NCBI GenBank assembly: GCA_026120185.1
Contig: JANUWF010003376.1
Span: 682,001-746,000 of the forward strand
DNA: 64,000 bases
Source of the DNA: Voacanga thouarsii
Taxonomy: Eukaryota; Streptophyta; Magnoliopsida; Gentianales; Apocynaceae
Direction of reading: 5' to 3'
This document shows, piece after piece, positions 12,297 through 25,100 of this stretch. Below the pieces are notes generated by a model. The model was not told the DNA's origin. It was given only the letters and a program-made list of their open reading frames with translations, and ran no database searches. The position numbers and the translations under genes are program-made. Every line of letters begins with the position of its first letter. Position 1 is the first letter of the stretch.

Positions 12297-12987
12297 TGTT
12301 AGCTCAAAGGGCATTCTCCTGTGTTTTGACTTGTAACAAATATTGATGTGGACTAATGTATATGTTTACATGTGATAGAAATTTTTCGATATGATATGTT
12401 TAACCTTCACTCTTCAAGGTCTTGAGAATATTGAATGATCCATGCAACTTAAGGGTAATGATGAATGATCAACTGAGGTTGCATATATTGAAGACTTTCT
12501 TCAAGAATTGCAAACTAGGAATTTTTGCTTCAGTGTATTGTCTGTAATTCCTATGTCTCGTTACCTTGGCTTTATTTTATTTTACATTGAAGCACTTACA
12601 AAAGTTTTTTAAATGAAAATTTTTGAATTTAACTTTTATAAATGTTCTGGAGAAGTGTTTTGGACGAAACTCTGAATTCAAAACATCCATCCAGTACTCT
12701 GTAGAATTTTCTAAACACTCTTTTCAATAAATAGTTCTGTTTTGGATGCACATCCTTCCACTTCATAGATCCAAAATGCTAAAGATCCTGATAGAAAATT
12801 AGCCGTTAACTAGTTGTTGGAGCTTCACTTTTTGCTTTTATAAAAGCCAATTAAACACGATTTTCTAAATGATTTTTATGCTAACTTATTTAGAAACACT
12901 ATTATACCTTCAAAACACAAAAATCTCTCTTCCATTATGCTTCATTGTAAAATCAAATCATCCAAAAGTAAAAAGCAAAAGGTGCTC
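12297..12987 (+). repeat. truncated 5' LTR of SIRE-like Copia
   Basis: Aligns to the first ~690 bp of the 3' LTR (33523 onward). Similarity stops abruptly at the shared AAAGGTGCTC (about 12987, matching about 34211). The remaining ~580 bp of LTR, the PBS and the gag start are missing, and the LTR is fused directly to gag zinc-knuckle sequence. Confidence 0.88.
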
Positions 12988-13269
12988 CAACAGAAGTAGT
13001 CTTAGCTATAGGAAAGTGCACAAAGTAAAAAAATGCAAATCTTATTTTGTGAGAGCAAGCTCCTCAAACGCAAATTATACATGTTGTACTTGTTATGGTA
13101 AAAATGGACACAATGCATCTAGGTTTCATGTTAGGAAAAGCATTGAATTGGGAATAAAAAATATTAGAGAGTTAAAAGAACCATCACTAACCTTTGTGGA
13201 CCCAAGAAGGCATGGGTACCAAAAGTCACTCTCCCATCTCATGTATAAGTACATTTATCGGACAAAATG
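12988..13269 (+). pseudogene. gag zinc-knuckle remnant of SIRE-like Copia
   Basis: The translation contains CTCYGKNGHNASRF, a CCHC knuckle whose last Cys is replaced. The SIRE-type motif KKAWVPK follows in a shifted frame (about 13206-13227). Typical SIRE gag has this motif just before the protease. The frame carries over the solo-LTR insertion site into the protease at 14800. Confidence 0.82.
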
Positions 13270-13274
13270 AGCTT

Positions 13275-14794
13275 TGATAAAGCCTAAATTAGTCATATAT
13301 TTTCTAGTTATTTGAGATTATTTTGTGATACATTTTGTTCAATAACTGGTCATATTCCTTCATATTTGAGATTTTACCTTTGGAAAAGTATTTTGTGCAT
13401 TATTTCAAATTTTAGGGGTAAAATAAGATAAAAACGTCGCTAAACAGAGTAGAGGCGACGCCGACCAGGACAGGGGAACCAGCGCCAGCCACATGCTGTT
13501 GGCACGCACATCAAAGTGATAAAACATCGGTGAAACAGAGCTAGACAAAACACAGCCGGCGATGGCGCCAGCTACAGTCTAGAAGGGTTGGTGTGAAAAT
13601 AAAAAAAAAATCGGCAAATGAACAAAGGAACAGACCACAACCGGCACTGGCCCTAGGTAGGACAACGGTATTGGCTGTGCATTAGTGTCGAGGCGATGCC
13701 TTAATTTTCGCTCACGTTTTTTGGTAATTTACAGATTTTTAGTATTTTCCTACTTCTAGTCAGTCAAAAACCCTAAAGGAATGATTTTAGGCAGTTTTAA
13801 AGCCTATAAATAGAGGGGAAACACAAGACAAAAGGGAGGATTCGCAGATCAAAATAGAAAATCACTCAAATTAAATGAGGAATTCTTCAAATCAAAGAGG
13901 ATTGTACAAGAGGGTCTACAAAGGAAGAAGAAGGAGGCTTGTCTATGAGTGCTTTCTTTTAACTTTGTTTTCTTTTTCTTGAACAATGGTGTATTAATTG
14001 TTTTATTGTAATTTGACATTATTTTATGTATTCATGATTTTTAGAGTTACTTTGATCGTTTGATTAATTGATTGTTATTCTTGGTATTTAATTACTTATG
14101 CTGATTACGAGATTAATTTGTTGTTTCTTTCCATTAACTTGCTTGGAAAAGAGATTTGTGGTGGTTTCAATTCATTAATTTCATATTTGTTGTCCATTAA
14201 CTTTCTTGAAAAAAATGGTTAATTGCTAAGAACTATGTAATTAAAGGTTAATTGATGTCTGCCAGGATATGGATTCATTGGTTAATTTCATATCTTAATT
14301 TTCTAGGATATAGAAATTTAATTAAGGATTGTGCTTAATGCATCTTTTGGGTGAATTAGTTGAGACAAGATATGTGATGCTAATTTGTTTAGAAGATAGT
14401 GATTTCATGGATTGGAAAAAAAGTGAATCTATGTTAATCCTTCATGATGCCAAGAGAATAATTAATTATGATAATTATTGAGTATTTTAAGATCATGTTT
14501 GTCAAAATAATGGTTTGAGTTACATAATCTCCATTCTTGACATGTATATATTCTTTATTTTATTTTATTTTATTTTTATTCCTTTTCACTTTATTGAGTC
14601 GGTTAAATAATGAAAGAAAAGTGATTAATGTATATTTGTTCCTTAAGGATCGATACTCATTTTAAACCCTATGCAATGCTTAATAATGAGTACGCTTGCT
14701 CATATGTGTAATTTGAGATTAACGTTTTAATTTAAACTTGATTGGGAATGTGTTTGTTTTTATATGATTTTTATACCCAAATTCAAACACATCA
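13275..14794 (+). mobile_element. solo LTR, 1,520 bp, TSD AGCTT
   Basis: Starts TGATAAAGCC and ends AACACATCA, with perfect 5-bp TSD AGCTT at 13270-13274 and 14795-14799. Deleting the insert plus one TSD copy rejoins the gag-protease frame. No coding sequence. A GC-richer tract (about 13430-13700) precedes a TATA box (CTATAAATAGAGG at 13804), so the LTR is on the plus strand. Family unassigned; the CATCA end would fit Gypsy Tat/Athila types. Confidence 0.9.
13804..13816 (+). promoter_or_regulatory. TATA box of the solo LTR
   Basis: CTATAAATAGAGG lies mid-LTR, as expected at the U3/R boundary. The downstream A/G-rich sequence would be the 5' end of the retroelement transcript. Confidence 0.6.
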
Positions 14795-15109
14795 AGCTTC
14801 ACAAAGTGGTTCCTGGATAGTGGATGCTCAAGACACATGACTAGAAATGCAGCCCTATTAGAAAATGTTCAAGCTACAAATGGTGGGTTTGTTACGTTTA
14901 GAGACAAAAAGAAAGGAAAAATTCTTGGCATAGGTAACATTGGTAAAGGATCTTCTACCATTATCAAACAAGTATTATTGATTGATGAGCTAAAATACAA
15001 CTTACTTAGCATTAGTCAATTATGTGACAATAGCTACAAAGTTATTTTTGAGAAAGATTTTTGCTCTATTATGGACAACTCTAGTAATGAAATAATTTTT
15101 GTTGCTTGG

Positions 15110-15146
<37 letters not shown>

Positions 15147-15556
15147 CTTGATGATCTTATGGCTCATGATATTATATGCCTTTTCGTGCATGATAATGAT
15201 GACTACCTTTGGCATAGAAGACTGGGCCATGTATCATTCAATTCGCTGAGCAAATTATCTTCAAAAGAGCTTGTTAGAGGACCACCCAAAATGAAATTTG
15301 ATAAAGATAGAATATGTAATGCATGCCAATTTGGAAAACAGATCAAAATCTTTTTTAAACCCAAGAAAATAATTTCTACATCAAAACCCCTTGAATTAGT
15401 ACATATGGATTTGTTTGGACCAATGAAGGCCACTAGCCTTAGTAGTAAGAGGTATGCTTATACACTAGTAGATGATTTCTCAAGATTTACTTAGACTTTA
15501 TTTCTTAAACAAAAAGATGAGGCATTCTCTAAATTTTCTAGACTATTCAAACGTTT
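14795..15556 (+). pseudogene. SIRE-like Copia protease and integrase N-terminal part
   Basis: Protease active site FLDSGCSRHMT (about 14813-14845), then a GAG-pre-integrase region (LLSISQLCD, WHRRLGH with its zinc ligands, CNACQFGKQ). The integrase core starts with the first catalytic Asp in VHMDLFGPM (about 15400-15425). A TA microsatellite (15113-15141) expanded inside the pre-integrase frame. TAG at 15492-15494 interrupts the core. The frame is then cut by the LINE insertion at 15567. Confidence 0.9.
15113..15141. repeat. TA microsatellite inside pol
   Basis: Pure (TA)n run in the coding frame of the SIRE-like integrase region. It inserts a run of alternating Ile/Tyr codons and helps mark this frame as non-functional. 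Confidence 0.95.
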
Positions 15557-15740
15557 TCAAAATTATACAACAACAACAACAAACTAAACCTTAATCCCAA
15601 GTAACTTGGGGTTGGCTACATGAACCAACATCAGGCAACGTGTAGTCATCCACATGAATCCTCTCTCGCCACTTTCTTCTATCGAACGTCATACTTTCAT
15701 CCAAATCTAACAAAAACATATCTCTCTTAATTACCTCTAT

Positions 15741-17264
15741 CTATGTCGTTTTAGGCCTACCTCTACCTCTACCTCTGTCTAATCTATCCTGCCTTACTCT
15801 CTCCATCGCCCTAACAGGAGCATCCCTCAGTCTTCTCTGAACGTGTCCAAACCAACGCAGACGACTTTCTCTCATCTTTTCCTCAATAGATGCCACACCC
15901 ACCTTTTCCCTAATGATCTCATTTCTAACTCTATCCTTCCTAGTATATCCACACATCCACCGTAACATACGCATCTCAGCTACTTTCATTTTGTGAATAT
16001 GATACTTTTTAGCTGCCCAATATTCCGTACTATATAACAAAGCAAGTCGTACGACTGCCTTGTACAACTTTCCCTTTAAATTCAACGGTGCATTACGATC
16101 ACAAAGAATACCAGTTGCACTCCTCCATTTCAACCAACCCGCCTTAACTCGATGTGCAACGTCGCTATCGAGCTCTTCGTCTTTCTGAATAATAGATCCT
16201 AGATAGCGAAAACAATCAGCTAACGGTATATCTCTACCTTCTAAAGTTACACTCTGGGCTATGTTTCTGCTACCACTAAACTTGCATCCCATATACTCTG
16301 TTTTACTCTTACTAATTCTGAAACCCTTGGATTCCAATATCTGCCGCCATAACTCCAATTTAGCATTTATACCAGCTCTAGTCTCACCAATTAATACAAT
16401 ATCATTCGCAAACAACATACACCATGGCACAGCCTCCTGTATAGTGCAGGTCAACTCATCCACAACGGCTGCAAAGAGGAAAGGGCTAAGCGTTGATCCT
16501 TGATGCACCCCGATATTAATAGAGAACTCTGCAGTCACTCCAGCGCCAATCCTTACACTTGTACATGCTCCCTCATACATATCTTTAATAAGAGTAATAT
16601 ACTTTATTGATACACCTTTCTTAGCCAGCACCCACCAAACTACTTCTCTAGGGACCCTGTCATAGGCTTTTCTAGGTCAATAAATACCATATGTAAATCT
16701 TTCTTTCTTTCCCTATGATATTGCTCCTTCATACATATCTTTAATGAGAGTAATATACTTTATTAATACACCTTTCTTGGCCAGCACCCACCAAACTACT
16801 TCTCTAGGAACCCTGTCATAGGCTTTTCCAGGTCAATAAATACCATATGTAAATCTTTCTTTCTTTCCCTATGATATTCAATCATCTGCCGTAATAAATG
16901 AATTGCCTCCGTAGTGGAACGCCCAGGCATAAAACCAAACTGATTATCTGAAATTTGTATAATGCCCCGTAACCTCTGTTCAATCACTCTCTCCCAAAGC
17001 TTCATAGTATGACTTATGAGTTTAATCCCATGGTAATTGGCACAATCCTGGACATCTTCTTTATTCTTGTACAGAGGAATCAGAGTACTCTTCCTCCACT
17101 CTGTAGGCATCCTATTAACTTTATATATCTTGTTGAACAGACTTGTCAGCCACGTAATACCTATATCTCCTAAACACTTCCAAACCTCGATTGGTATACC
17201 ATCCGGTCTTACAGCTTTTTTTGGACTCATCCTTTTAAGGGCATCACGGACTTCATGCTTCTGA
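15741..17264 (-). pseudogene. RTE LINE reverse transcriptase, broken
   Basis: Target-primed reverse transcriptase. The minus strand shows LINE RT blocks in order: [56 protein letters not shown], then GVHQGSTLSPFLFA and MLFANDIVLIGET. The plant-RTE C-terminal block follows (MRMLRWMCGYTRKDR, RLRWFGHVQRR). The polymerase motif normally F-A-D-D is F-A-N-D (codon for N at 16404-16406), losing a catalytic Asp. A one-base deletion after DLEK shifts the frame in both copies of a 156-bp tandem duplication. The apurinic endonuclease domain is missing because of 5' truncation. Confidence 0.92.
16567..16878. repeat. 156-bp tandem duplication inside LINE RT
   Basis: Copy 1 is 16567-16722 and copy 2 is 16723-16878. 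They differ at several bases. The length is 52 codons, so the duplication alone keeps phase. Both copies share the one-base deletion in the DLEKAYD region. Confidence 0.93.
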
Positions 17265-17367
17265 ATATGACGAATCCATGCACGGTTAACCTCTTCGTTC
17301 GAAAGCGCCAGGCTACCTACACTCGGAACTTGGACTTGACTCCTGTTGAATAACTTATCAAAATTAT

Positions 17368-17431
17368 CTTAGATGCAAATTAATTTCAATTAAAAGTGAC
17401 AATGGTAGAGAATTTTGCAACCATGAGTTTA
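17368..17431 (+). pseudogene. SIRE-like integrase core fragment
   Basis: Codes for the second catalytic block of the integrase (SIKSDNGREFCNHEF). It lies between the LINE (left) and the CACTA element (right) and joins both neighbouring pol pieces in frame once they are removed. Confidence 0.9.
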
Positions 17432-17443
17432 CACTACAAGAAA

Positions 17444-18099
17444 GGCAGGAATTTGCGAGGGATTAGCGAGGGATAAACACAGATTGACTTTCCATTGCTA
17501 ATCACTAGCTGATTAGCGATGGATCGGCTTTAACACGAATCCCTTTCAAATTAGCGAAGGATTTAAATATCCAATTATAATCCGTTGCAAATTTGATAGA
17601 GATTTGCAATGGATTTTTTATTTTTACTTAATATTCATTGTAAATTTTTAGCTTCGGATTTGCGACGAGACCCAAGCTAATCCCACGCTAATTTGTGAGG
17701 GAATAGCGACGGATATGTCCGTTGCAATTCATTGCCTGATTTACAATGGATTTGAGTTTTATTAGCAAGGGATATTAAAATCCCTCGCTAATCCGTCACG
17801 AAAATTTTCCACCCCCATTCCTTCACTAATTTCCATCCCCATTTTTGTGGATTCTCAAATTTTTTCCTCACAATACTTTTGTGTGTGGTAAATTTTTTTA
17901 TGTAATATCCTTACAAATACGTAATTCTTTATTATTTATTGAATTATAACCAATTTATTTGCATTCAATATATGTGTAATTACCATGGACAAGTTATAAA
18001 GTATAGATTATAATTAAATAATATGCATACATTATACCTCTGTACAAGTTCATCATGTCTAGTATATTTATAATACATTGATAATTTTATATGCATATA

Positions 18100-18135
<36 letters not shown>

Positions 18136-18870
18136 AGAGAGATGCATTGATCATATGGTCGATGTATAATTATGCAAATATGAACACATGCACGTTTAAT
18201 TACTATGAGAGTTTACGTGTACAATCAAAGTTCTATATATTACATTTTATGACATTTGATTAGGGTAATAAATACAATTTTAGGATATGAAAACACGTCA
18301 ATACTAATTAAACTTTTCATATGTTAGTAAGCGTAACAGGATCGATGTTAATTAAACCTAAATAAACACCATGATGAATATTTAGAATTGTTCACTGGCA
18401 AAATATTTCATGCTCTTAATTCATAGCTAAGTAGGAAGTAGTTAAGTGTTGATAGAAATAAATATGTTTTCCCAGTAGAGTATTGGAAAAAGTGAGAAAA
18501 ATGTCATATCCGTCAATAATCCATCTCTAAATAGCGACGGCATCTAACAATAAGGGATTTTAGAGGGATTAGCTAGAGATTTAATATAACTTGAAGCAAA
18601 AATTTTGGCGGAATCTGAAATTCAAAAAATTCGACGCTGATCCCTTTCTAATACAACACAATTAGCGAGGGATTAGAAAGGCACTAAAAATGCATTGAGG
18701 TTGACCCTCGCTAATCCATCGCTAAATGATTCCCTCGCTAATCACATGCTATTTTGCAAGGGATTAGTGAGGGATTTATTTTATTTTATTTTTAGAATCT
18801 GTCGCTAATCCCTCTCTATTAGCAAGTGATTAGCGACAGAAATTTCCCTCGCAAATCCAACGACTAATAC
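17444..18870. repeat. 5' subterminal repeat arrays of CACTA-1
   Basis: Many direct and inverted copies of a degenerate ATTAGCGAGGGATT / AATCCCTCGCTAAT motif. They occur in two blocks (17444-17815 and about 18505-18870). The ~690 bp between carries no motif but has a GT/GA microsatellite (18101-18142). In CACTA elements such motifs bind the element's own TNPA-like protein. The motif-free gap may be a later insertion. Confidence 0.88.
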
Positions 18871-18879
18871 ATCTCTGTT

Positions 18880-21800
18880 CTATCTTTCCCAGACCCGGCT
18901 TCTTCTTTCTCTGTTCTGTCTTCCCCACCCATCTTTTTCCCTTTTCTTCAGCTAATCCCTCTTAAATCCTTTCCAATCCCTTCCATCCACCGACCCACCG
19001 GCAACCTTATCTGAACACATTAGCGAGGGACATCTACCACCACCGCGACGTGACCTTGAGTTCATTCCATCCAAAATTCCATCGGAAACCGCCGCAGTAG
19101 CTCGACATCCACAATCCCCCACCGGAGCTGATATTGTTACTAGTTCTTCAAGGTCTCATCAATTTTCATTGATTGTTGCTTTTTAATTTCGTTACCCTTA
19201 CTGGTTCTTCAAGGTCTCATCAATTTTCCTTGGATGTATGTCAAATCGACTGAACTGTGTAATTATTAGAATTCTGTATGCACCTTAAGAAGATCGCATT
19301 AGGTGGCGAAATAAGTCTCCTATCATTTGGTCATTGTATTATGTATTTATTCTATCTGTGAGTTTAAGTCTTAAGTTTTTCAATTATGATGCTCAAAATA
19401 GTTCTTAAAATGGTGTGATGGTTATTCTAATTTGTTTTAGTCAATTGAGCATATTATTAGTTTAGATGGTTGTTATTATGAATTCTTACAGTGAATATGT
19501 CTTTCATTTGCATAGTATGTTTTGGAGGAAGGTAATTAGTGTTAGTAAATATTTTTTTCTTATTTATTTTTTTAATAGTGCTATGGTTGAGAAGAAGGGA
19601 TGGAGATTGATTGGGTGTTTTGAGTGGTATGGCATACTTGAAAGTTGTCTTTGAAGAATATGTCATTGTCTATGGTGGCTATTTATAGAGGGTTTTGGAT
19701 AATTGAAGTGTTTGTTAGTGTTTAACTATTTGCAATTGAACTACTATTGATGTGAATGTATGGATATTTGATTTGAATAAAAATGTTAGATTTTGATGTT
19801 AATAGTATTGATGTTTGGATTTAGGAAATTCTTAGATTATTGAGTTTGATAGTTGTTAAATTAATGCATTAGATGTAATATTTTAGTAGAACTAATTAAA
19901 AAAACAAGTCTTAAGTCTTTCTTTATAAGGATATAATACCTTAAAAAGTATTATGATGCATGTTTAATAGTGAATTATAAATACGTGAATAGCTTTGTGG
20001 TACTTGATATGTTATAATGTAGTGATATGGTTTTGTTGGAGATTTGTGTGGTGGTGAACTTGTGAATGGCTTTGGTGTGATTTTTGTGCTGTTATATGAT
20101 GTTTTGGAGGAGTGATGAAAGGATATTCATGGCTGAAATCATGACTAAATGAAGGAAGAAGAAAATGAATTCATGTAATTATTACATAAAATCAAAGCTT
20201 AATGGTTATTATTCTAAGCAGACGGTTTTAGTTGTGGTAATTATGGGATTTTCTGCTTTCATCATGGCTGTAATTAGGATGGTTTTATGATGTTAACATG
20301 AGTAGTGAAGTGAATCAAATGAGATGTAAGTAGTAAAATGAAGTTAGAATATATGGAGTGTGAATTTAGCAAGATAATGCTTTGTTACATAGAAAATTCT
20401 TGATGTTTTGCTCCTAGTAGTTTTCTTCTGGTTCAGGATCAGTCCAAAAAAGACTTCATAATTTTGTAGCCAAGGATCTTAGGAGCGTTTTGGCACAAAT
20501 TTGAGGTTAATCGAACTTGTAAATAAAAAGTTATGGCTAAAATACAAAAGTGTGCCATAATAGTGAAAATGCAGGATTTTTTTATTTTTGTATAACTAAC
20601 AAATGCTTATATTGATTCCATTAGTTAAAATTATGGTGTATTTATGTGTGACATGTTAAATATGTGCTAATTGTGTATAATGTTAACTAATGGTATATTT
20701 TGAAAAATCAAGATATACACCATATATTAAATATGTGCTAATTGTACAGGAAGCATAAATGATTATACTATACTCAAGCATGCTATATTTTGAAAAATCA
20801 TTTTATGATGGATAATGCCTTATGATGAAAAACCTTCTTTTGGACTTAACCATACTTTACCTAGAAAACCTTCTTTTGGACTTAATCTTTTGTTTTAGCC
20901 TCATTTGGCCTTTTTAAACTCAAAAGTTCACTGATGGATAATGCCTTTTAATCTCATTCTATTTACTTAAATAATTAAGATTTTGTTCCGTCAGATGACA
21001 AGACTATGTGACACTTATAATTTATTCTACAGTAACCTTATGTTATTGTTACGCACAAGTTAGGCATACAGTTCTTCATTGATTGTTTTGGACAGACGAG
21101 CTATTCTTTACTAAGAAAATCCTCCAATTACATCTTTAAAATCCCGTGAGTGATAGGTGATCATTCCCCGTGAGTGATGGGTGATCACTCCCTATGGGTA
21201 ATGGGTGATTACCCTCAAATTTGGTGTTGTTGATTAAATGTTTTGAGGTTATTTGTGTTTTGTGAGTTTTTTACAATGAATGTTGTATGAATTGTGGTGG
21301 CTTTGTGCCTGGAAAACGTTCAAGTTATAAGGGAAACTCTGTTAAATTTTTTTTAAAAATTGAGGTGGCATACCAAGAGATTCTTATTGATTCTTACCTA
21401 GTGTATTTCCATATGTCCTTTTCATTGTGAAGTTGATCTATGCATGGTGAGGAACATTTTGAATTAAGTTTTGATGGTTGAAGCTGAATGAATTCATGAT
21501 GGAGACTTTTAGAAAAATTCTGTTTGTGTGTTGTTTGTGTAGGATGTTAACTAGACTGTTTGAGAGTATTTTGGTGTGATTTTTTAGTTCATTTTATGTG
21601 TTTTGGTGCAAAGAAAAAGAAATAAAAAGAAGGGCAAGAACAAAGGGTAGTATTAAATTTTGGAAGAAAAGGGATAATGAATATTTATAGCTAACTAGCA
21701 CTGAAAACTAATCTTCATTAATCCTAGATTTTGCTCTACTCCAAAATCACTTCAAATCCACTTTCAGATCCCTAACACATCGAGGAAGGTTTAGGAACCT

Positions 21801-22164
21801 TAGTGTATAGCAAGGGGATAACAAACTACCATTCTAAAGCCTATTACATTAAATAAATGCAAATAAGAATTTTTGTTTTCTAGGTTTGGCAATATTGGTA
21901 GAAAATTCATAACCTTCTATACATAAGTCTAAATCATGTCAAATTTGTTCGAAAATCTTCCTAAGACATTTATCTTCAAATTTTTTTTAAAGGATTTAGA
22001 ATACACAAATCGATAGTTGATAGTATTTCTTCGGTATCATTATTCAATCTTTCTTCCATAATTCATAATGAGTATATTAGGGTCCTCGACCTTCACAATC
22101 ATCATCGTTCCTCATTCGAATTATACAAGTATGAATAAGCTACATGGTTATGGCCTAAATGTAG
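18880..22164 (+). other. CACTA-1 5' non-coding region
   Basis: 3.3 kb without a convincing gene. It opens with a CT-rich, GC-richer tract (18880-19150) that looks like a transcript leader. Next is a local duplication of cttcaaggtctcatcaatttt (about 19146 and 19208). The rest is AT-rich, with three ~24-bp units of a gtgatcactcc type at about 21146-21215. Probably promoter, leader and intron sequence of the transposase gene. Confidence 0.55.
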
Positions 22165-25100
22165 ATGGATGATCGGAGTTGGATGTACAAAAGACACTTA
22201 CAAGGGATTAAAGGAATTACATCTGAGTTTGAACAGGGGTCAAGCAATTCATTGCATATTATTTGTCAATTGGTCCAGCCTCAGTTATAAGGTGTCCATG
22301 TGGAAAGTATAAAAACAAAGCGTACCTTTCCCAGATGAAGTAGAGCTGCACCTGTATAGATTTGGGTTTGTTGCTAATTACCAAAGATGGACTAGTCATG
22401 GTGAGGGTATTAATCCGTCGCCAGCCGCAATAACCGGCACTTGTACGACTGCAGTCGAGTCAAACTCTAATAATCCGTATCGAGATATGGTGATTGATGT
22501 AGTTGCACATCAATTTCCAACTAAACCTTCATCATCAGAGAATGTTGAGGAACCACCTAACTCGAATGCACAGAAATTTTATGACATGCTAAGAGTTTCA
22601 GAAACTCCTATATGGGATGGATGCAGGAATCATAGTATGTTATTAGTTGTTTCTCAGCTTTTGAATATTAAATCCGAAAACAGCGTGTTAGAAAAATGCT
22701 TTAATCAAGTGATGCAATTGATGAATGAGGTATTACCAAGCAGTAATAAGCTTCTGGATGACTTCTATCAAACAAAGAAGTTGGTATCTGGTCTAGGGCT
22801 ACCTGTTCAGAAGATAGATGTCTGCCTAAATGGATGCATGCTCTACTAGAAGGACGACAATGTTAGAAGGGACTGCAAATTCAGTGGACATGGCAGATAT
22901 ATGGCGAAAAATAAAGGTGCAAAGGACAAACAACAAAAAGACGTTCATTTCAAGAAGATGTATTACTTCCCATTAACACTCAGACTGCAGAGACTGTTTG
23001 CACCCTCCACAACAGCAGAGCACATGAGATGGCATGCAGAGAGTCAACCGGAAGAGGACGTTATGAGCTATCCACGCGATGGTGAAGCTTAGAAACACTT
23101 CGACCGTAGTCATCTTGAATTTGCAGCTAAAATTCATAATGTGCGTCTTGGGTTATACATAGATGGATTTTCACCATTTAGAATGTCGGGGAAACAATAC
23201 TCTTGTTAGCCTGTTATTGTTACTCCATATAATTTACCTCCGTCGATGTGCATGAAGGATCCATTTATGTTTTTTACCGTCATTGTCCAGGGACCTAAGA
23301 ATTTGAAGCATAAAATTAATGTCTATCTACAACCTTTAGTAGATGAATTAAGGATGATGTGGTTTAATAGAGTTTCTACATATGATATTTCAAAGAAACA
23401 GAACTTTTGTCTATGAGCAGCACTTCTTTGGACAATAAACGACTTCCCGGCATATGGGATGCTAAGTGGTTGGAGCATAACTGGTAGATTAGCATGTCCG
23501 TATTACATGGAGTGGACAAAATCATTTCACTTGCAAAATGGAGGTAAACATTCTTGGTTTGACTGCCACTGGTGCTTCTTGCCTTTAGATCATCCATACA
23601 GAAAAGATGCTAGGTCTTTCAAGAAGGATAAAGGTCGTGAGACTGCACAACCTGTACAACGCACTTCTAGAGATGGTATGTGGGATAGAGTGTGCCATTT
23701 ACCAAAAATAACCGAGACAGCTGTGGAGCTTAGTAGGGATGATGGCAAAGGCATTTACCATAATTGGGCTAAAAGGAGTATCTTTTGGGATTTGCCATAT
23801 TGGAGAACACACTTAATTCGTCATAACATAGATGTGATGCACAATGAAAAAATGTGCTCGATAATGTCTTTAACACAGTCATGAATGTAAAGGGAAAAAC
23901 AAAGGACAATGTAAAGGCGCGACGTGATCTGTTGGCATATTGTGATAGACCTAAATTATATGTGATTGGCTTGGGTGACGGGAGGACATTAATGCCAAAG
24001 GCTAAATACTCTATTACACCCGAACAAAAGAGACTTCTACTTGAGTGGGTTAAAGATTTGCGACTTCCGAATGGATATGCTTCAAATTTAAGTAGGTGTA
24101 TTGATTTGAATGAGCTCAAAATGTCGGGTATGAAAAGCCATAACTGCCATGTGTTTATGGAAAGGTTGCTTCCAACTGCATTTAAAGAATTACTCCCGAT
24201 GTCAAATTGGAATGTTTTAACTAAAGTCAGTCTCTTTTACCGCGACTTATGTTCTCCTAAACTTTCCACAACTCATATAAAGCAATTGGAAGATAATATT
24301 GCTTTACTCATCTATAAATTTGAGAAGATCTTCCTACCCGGCTTCTTTGACGTGATGGAGCACCTTATGGTCCACTTGCCATACGAGGCTAGGGTTGGTG
24401 GCCCTGTTCAATATAGATGGATGTATCCATTCGAGCGGTAAAATATTGTGTATTATTATATCTATATATACATCTACTATGTGAATCAGTTCTAACTATA
24501 AAAAATGCATTAGGTTCTTATATCGTTTGAAGACCAAAGTTAAAAATAAGGTGAGAGTGGAGGGATCAATTTGCAATGCTTATTTAGTTGAAGAGGTATC
24601 TACATTCTTCTTCTATTATTTTGAGCCACATGTGCAACTCGACAAACAGCTATGGCTCAAAATGATGACGGCGTTCATGATACAAACTCAAGTGACACTG
24701 TGTTGTCTAGATGCACCGTTCCAGTGAGGGTTTTAGGAAATATTCAGAGTAGATATCTTACCCCAAATGAATTTAAGACTGCCACAAATTATATATACCT
24801 AAACTGTGAAGAAGTTCAGCCATACATTACGTAAGTATACCACCATTTTGCACATTTCTAGATTTTATACGATAATACTTTGAACAAGTATCCTTATGTG
24901 TTCGTTTTGGTAATTTTTGGAAATTCAAAAATGACTTGCAGTTGTATGAGCCGAGTATAACAGACCCTGAAGTTGATAGGAGAATAGAGTCGGAGTTTGC
25001 AAGATGGTTTAGGACTTATGTGAGTTGAGCACATCCAAAATGAGACTTTAAAATAAATTACATTGATAATGAAGGTGCATTAACACTTTATTTTTTGCTA

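Larger units (their letters stand above)
15567..17357 (-). mobile_element. 5'-truncated RTE-type LINE with 10-bp TSD
   Basis: Flanked by TCAAAATTAT at 15557-15566 and 17358-17367. On the minus strand the 3' end shows the (TTG)n tail typical of plant RTE LINEs (15567-15582, seen as acaacaacaac). The 5' end is truncated within the RT ORF. Removing the LINE and one TSD copy restores the SIRE-like integrase frame exactly. Confidence 0.93.

Noticed and set aside
24652..24834. Independent small gene after DUF4218
   Set aside because: It is a frame-shifted continuation of the CACTA TNP2 gene between DUF4218 and DUF4216.
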